Source: Gluconobacter frateurii
GTDB lineage: Bacteria > Pseudomonadota > Alphaproteobacteria > Acetobacterales > Acetobacteraceae
Assembly (NCBI RefSeq): GCF_002723955.1
Contig: NZ_BEWN01000001.1
Location: 1 to 64,000, forward strand
Reading direction: 5' to 3'
Length of the DNA stretch: 64,000 nucleotides
The notes below the pieces were generated by a model. It worked only from the letters and a program-made list of their open reading frames with translations, was not told where the DNA came from and did no database searches. Shown one piece after another: positions 62,104 through 64,000 of this stretch (positions are counted from its first letter, which is position 1; every line of letters starts with the position of its first letter). The position numbers and the translations under genes were made by a program.

Positions 62104-62592
62104 TCAGCCGCGGCCCCGGTAGCCTGGCACATCCTGTGACGGAATCCACACGCCTGCTGGCGGCTCGCCCGTCTGCCAGAACACGTCGATTGGAATGCCG
62201 CCGCGCGGATACCAGTAGGCACCGATCCGCAGCCATTCCGGATCCAGAAGTTCGACCAGACGCTCAGCGATCGATACCGAGCAGTCTTCGTGGAAAGCGC
62301 CATGGTTGCGGAAGCTGGTGAGATACAGCTTGAGAGACTTACTCTCCACGATCCATTTGCTCGGGATGTAGTCAATCACAAGATGCGCAAAGTCCGGCTG
62401 GCCTGTGACCGGGCAGAGGGACGTGAATTCCGGTGCCGTAAAACGGACAACGTATTTGCGACCCTGATGCGGGGAAGGGACGCGTTCCAGAACGGCTTCT
62501 TCGGGGCAGCTTGCGGCAGGTGTATTGCGGCCAAGCTGGCTCAGGGCATCGGTTCCCGGCGCTGAAGGCCCGGTCGGGGGTGTGTCGGACAT
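62104..62592 (-). CDS. queF: NADPH-dependent preQ0 reductase QueF (type I)
   Basis: A 162-residue QueF that reduces preQ0 to preQ1 in queuosine biosynthesis. Cys60 ([10 protein letters not shown]) forms the thioimide adduct and Asp67 is seven residues later, as in Bacillus QueF. The QueF motif [16 protein letters not shown] and FHEDC are present. The short length and single domain place it in the type I group. The start at 62592 is the family start; 6 more codons are possible upstream. It lies 3 bases upstream of the acetyltransferase, so both are on one transcript. Confidence 0.95.
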   Translation of the reverse strand: MSDTPPTGPSAPGTDALSQLGRNTPAASCPEEAVLERVPSPHQGRKYVVRFTAPEFTSLCPVTGQPDFAHLVIDYIPSKWIVESKSLKLYLTSFRNHGAFHEDCSVSIAERLVELLDPEWLRIGAYWYPRGGIPIDVFWQTGEPPAGVWIPSQDVPGYRGRG

Positions 62593-62762
62593 AATGGATT
62601 CTACTCGCAAAAGACTATGTTTTCTGATGATTTGGACCAGCTTCAGTCCACGCTCAAGTCGTGATTTATGCGAAAAGACTGCGACAGAGTTTGCATATTC
62701 GCGGGATTCGGTGCAGAAGACGGCGCAAATTCTTATCTTCGATGCACCGTCTGGAAGACCAC

Positions 62763-64000
62763 ATGGAAATCCGTAACATCGCCATTATCGCGCACGTCGA
62801 TCATGGCAAAACCACGCTGGTTGACGCGCTCCTCAAGCAGTCCGGCTCTTTCCGCGAGAACCAGCACGTTGCTGATCGCGCGATGGACAGCAATGATCTC
62901 GAACGCGAGCGTGGTATCACCATTCTCGCCAAGTGCACGTCCGTTGTCTGGAAAGACTCGCGTATCAACATCATTGATACGCCGGGCCATGCTGACTTTG
63001 GTGGCGAAGTCGAGCGTATCCTGAGCATGGTGGATGGCGCGATCATCCTCGTTGACGCCGCTGAAGGTGCTCTTCCGCAGACGAAGTTCGTTCTGGGTAA
63101 GGCTCTGGCTCGCGGTATCCGTCCGATCGTGGTCGTGAACAAGATCGACCGTAGCGATGCGCGTCCAGACGAAGTGCACGAAGAAATCTTCGATCTGTTT
63201 GCGTCCCTCGGCGCTGACGAGCACCAGCTCGACTTCCCGATGCTGTACGCTTCCGGCCGTCAGGGCTGGGCTGATCTTGAGCTGGATGGACCGAAGAAGG
63301 ATCTGTCTCCGCTGTTCGATCTGGTTCTGCGCCACGTTCCGACGCCAGACGTCGACAAGGATGCACCTTTCGGAATGGTTGCAACCATTCTCGAGAGCGA
63401 CAACTTCCTTGGCCGTATCCTGACGGGTCGTATCGATCAGGGCCGTGCGAAGGTGAACATGCCGGTTCGCGTGCTGCGTCCGGATGGTTCGGTTGTCGAA
63501 AGCGGCCGTCTGACAAAGCTGCTGTCCTTCCGCGGCCTTGATCGCGTGCCGGTTGATGAAGCCGAAGCTGGTGACATCGTGGCCGTTGCCGGTCTGTCCG
63601 AAGCAACGATTCCTGACACGATCGCTGATCCGTCCATCACCGAGCCGCTCCCGTCCCGCCCGGTTGATCCGCCGACCCTGTCCATGACCTTCCGCATCAA
63701 CGATGGTCCGCTGGGTGGCCGTGAAGGCAAGAAGGTCACGTCCCGTCAGATCCGTGACCGTCTCTTCAAGGAAACTGAAGGCAACGTAGCCATTAAGGTT
63801 ACGGAAAGCCCGGAAAGCGAAGCTTTTGAAGTTGCCGGCCGTGGCGAACTTCAGCTTGGCGTTCTGATTGAAACGATGCGTCGTGAAGGCTTCGAGCTGA
63901 CGATCGGTCGTCCGCGCGTGCTCTTCCGTGAAAACGAAGAGACCGGCGAGCGTGAAGAGCCGTTCGAAGAAGTTCTGGTCGACGTGGACGAGCCGTATTC
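62763..64000 (+). CDS. typA: Ribosome-associated GTPase TypA/BipA (5' part)
   Basis: The first about 412 residues of TypA/BipA; the gene runs off the window. GTPase motifs: [15 protein letters not shown] (P-loop, residues 10-17), [11 protein letters not shown] (switch I), [12 protein letters not shown] (G3) and [10 protein letters not shown] (G4). The EF-G-like domain [21 protein letters not shown] and the TypA-type [21 protein letters not shown] follow. It binds ribosomes near the factor site and helps large-subunit assembly and stress growth. ATG at 62763 is the only strong start. The 170-base gap to queF holds its promoter and no gene that I can see. Confidence 0.97.
   Translation, partial: MEIRNIAIIAHVDHGKTTLVDALLKQSGSFRENQHVADRAMDSNDLERERGITILAKCTSVVWKDSRINIIDTPGHADFGGEVERILSMVDGAIILVDAAEGALPQTKFVLGKALARGIRPIVVVNKIDRSDARPDEVHEEIFDLFASLGADEHQLDFPMLYASGRQGWADLELDGPKKDLSPLFDLVLRHVPTPDVDKDAPFGMVATILESDNFLGRILTGRIDQGRAKVNMPVRVLRPDGSVVESGRLTKLLSFRGLDRVPVDEAEAGDIVAVAGLSEATIPDTIADPSITEPLPSRPVDPPTLSMTFRINDGPLGGREGKKVTSRQIRDRLFKETEGNVAIKVTESPESEAFEVAGRGELQLGVLIETMRREGFELTIGRPRVLFRENEETGEREEPFEEVLVDVDEPY

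Overview
The window reads as a chromosomal segment of an acetic acid bacterium (Acetobacteraceae, most likely Gluconobacter or a close relative). This is inferred from gene content: four TonB-dependent receptors, a 2,5-diketogluconate-reductase-like AKR, a PutA with a divergent AsnC-type regulator, alphaproteobacterial-type iron boxes and a GC-rich codon bias. There are no rRNA or tRNA genes, IS elements, CRISPR arrays or phage genes. Most genes are ordinary metabolism and transport. The accessory flavour comes from a copper/iron block, a peptide ABC cassette with a possible cysteine leader, and scattered receptors.

Layout. (1) 1-5.4 kb: a frameshifted NmrA-like pseudogene, then an AsnC/Lrp regulator divergent from putA. 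(2) 5.4-11.4 kb: TetR regulator, M24 creatinase-like hydrolase, MFS permease and TonB receptor, which look like one uptake-and-hydrolysis unit. (3) 11.5-13.9 kb: feoA-feoB-Cys-rich small protein (Fe2+ uptake) behind a Fur-like box. (4) 14.1-24.9 kb: a copper island with csoR, a small secreted protein, copB, the multicopper oxidase copA, a CopL-like small protein, copZ, a TonB siderophore-type receptor, an SbmA/YddA-like ABC protein and a copper P1B ATPase. Two 17-bp ATACC-N5-GGGGTAT elements sit before copZ and before the ATPase. (5) 24.9-27.2 kb: RBBP9-like hydrolase, cysK flanked by 15-bp repeats, and a + strand leader with a Met/Cys-rich mini-ORF and hairpins. (6) 27.3-31.2 kb: a complete peptide/nickel-type ABC importer except for its binding protein. 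(7) 31.2-33.3 kb: LysE exporter divergent from a MocR regulator. (8) 33.4-35.9 kb: an orphan TonB receptor with a strong terminator. (9) 36.1-40.7 kb: xdhABC. (10) 40.9-50.4 kb: a GH144-like glucanase/glycoamylase, then glgA-glgB-treZ divergent from glgX. (11) 50.5-56.8 kb: Pmp3-like peptide, SDR, a 1210-residue hybrid histidine kinase, AKR and flavin reductase. (12) 56.9-61.3 kb: a Fur-box-controlled receptor with two small membrane proteins and a PepSY protein, all translationally coupled. (13) 61.3-64 kb: AAC(3)-like acetyltransferase, queF and the 5' part of typA/bipA.

How the parts work together. The metal genes form three units: Feo for Fe2+, a Fur-controlled ferri-siderophore receptor/reductase operon, and a CsoR-type copper unit covering periplasmic oxidation, sequestration, chaperoning and efflux. 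The glycogen/trehalose block builds alpha-glucan with GlgA and GlgB and trims it with GlgX. TreZ would release trehalose if a TreY partner exists elsewhere. No glgC, glgP or treY lies in the window.

The most unusual candidates are the receptor plus SbmA-like transporter embedded between copZ and the copper ATPase, the cysteine-leader attenuator ahead of the ABC cassette, and the M24 protein that has lost metal ligands.
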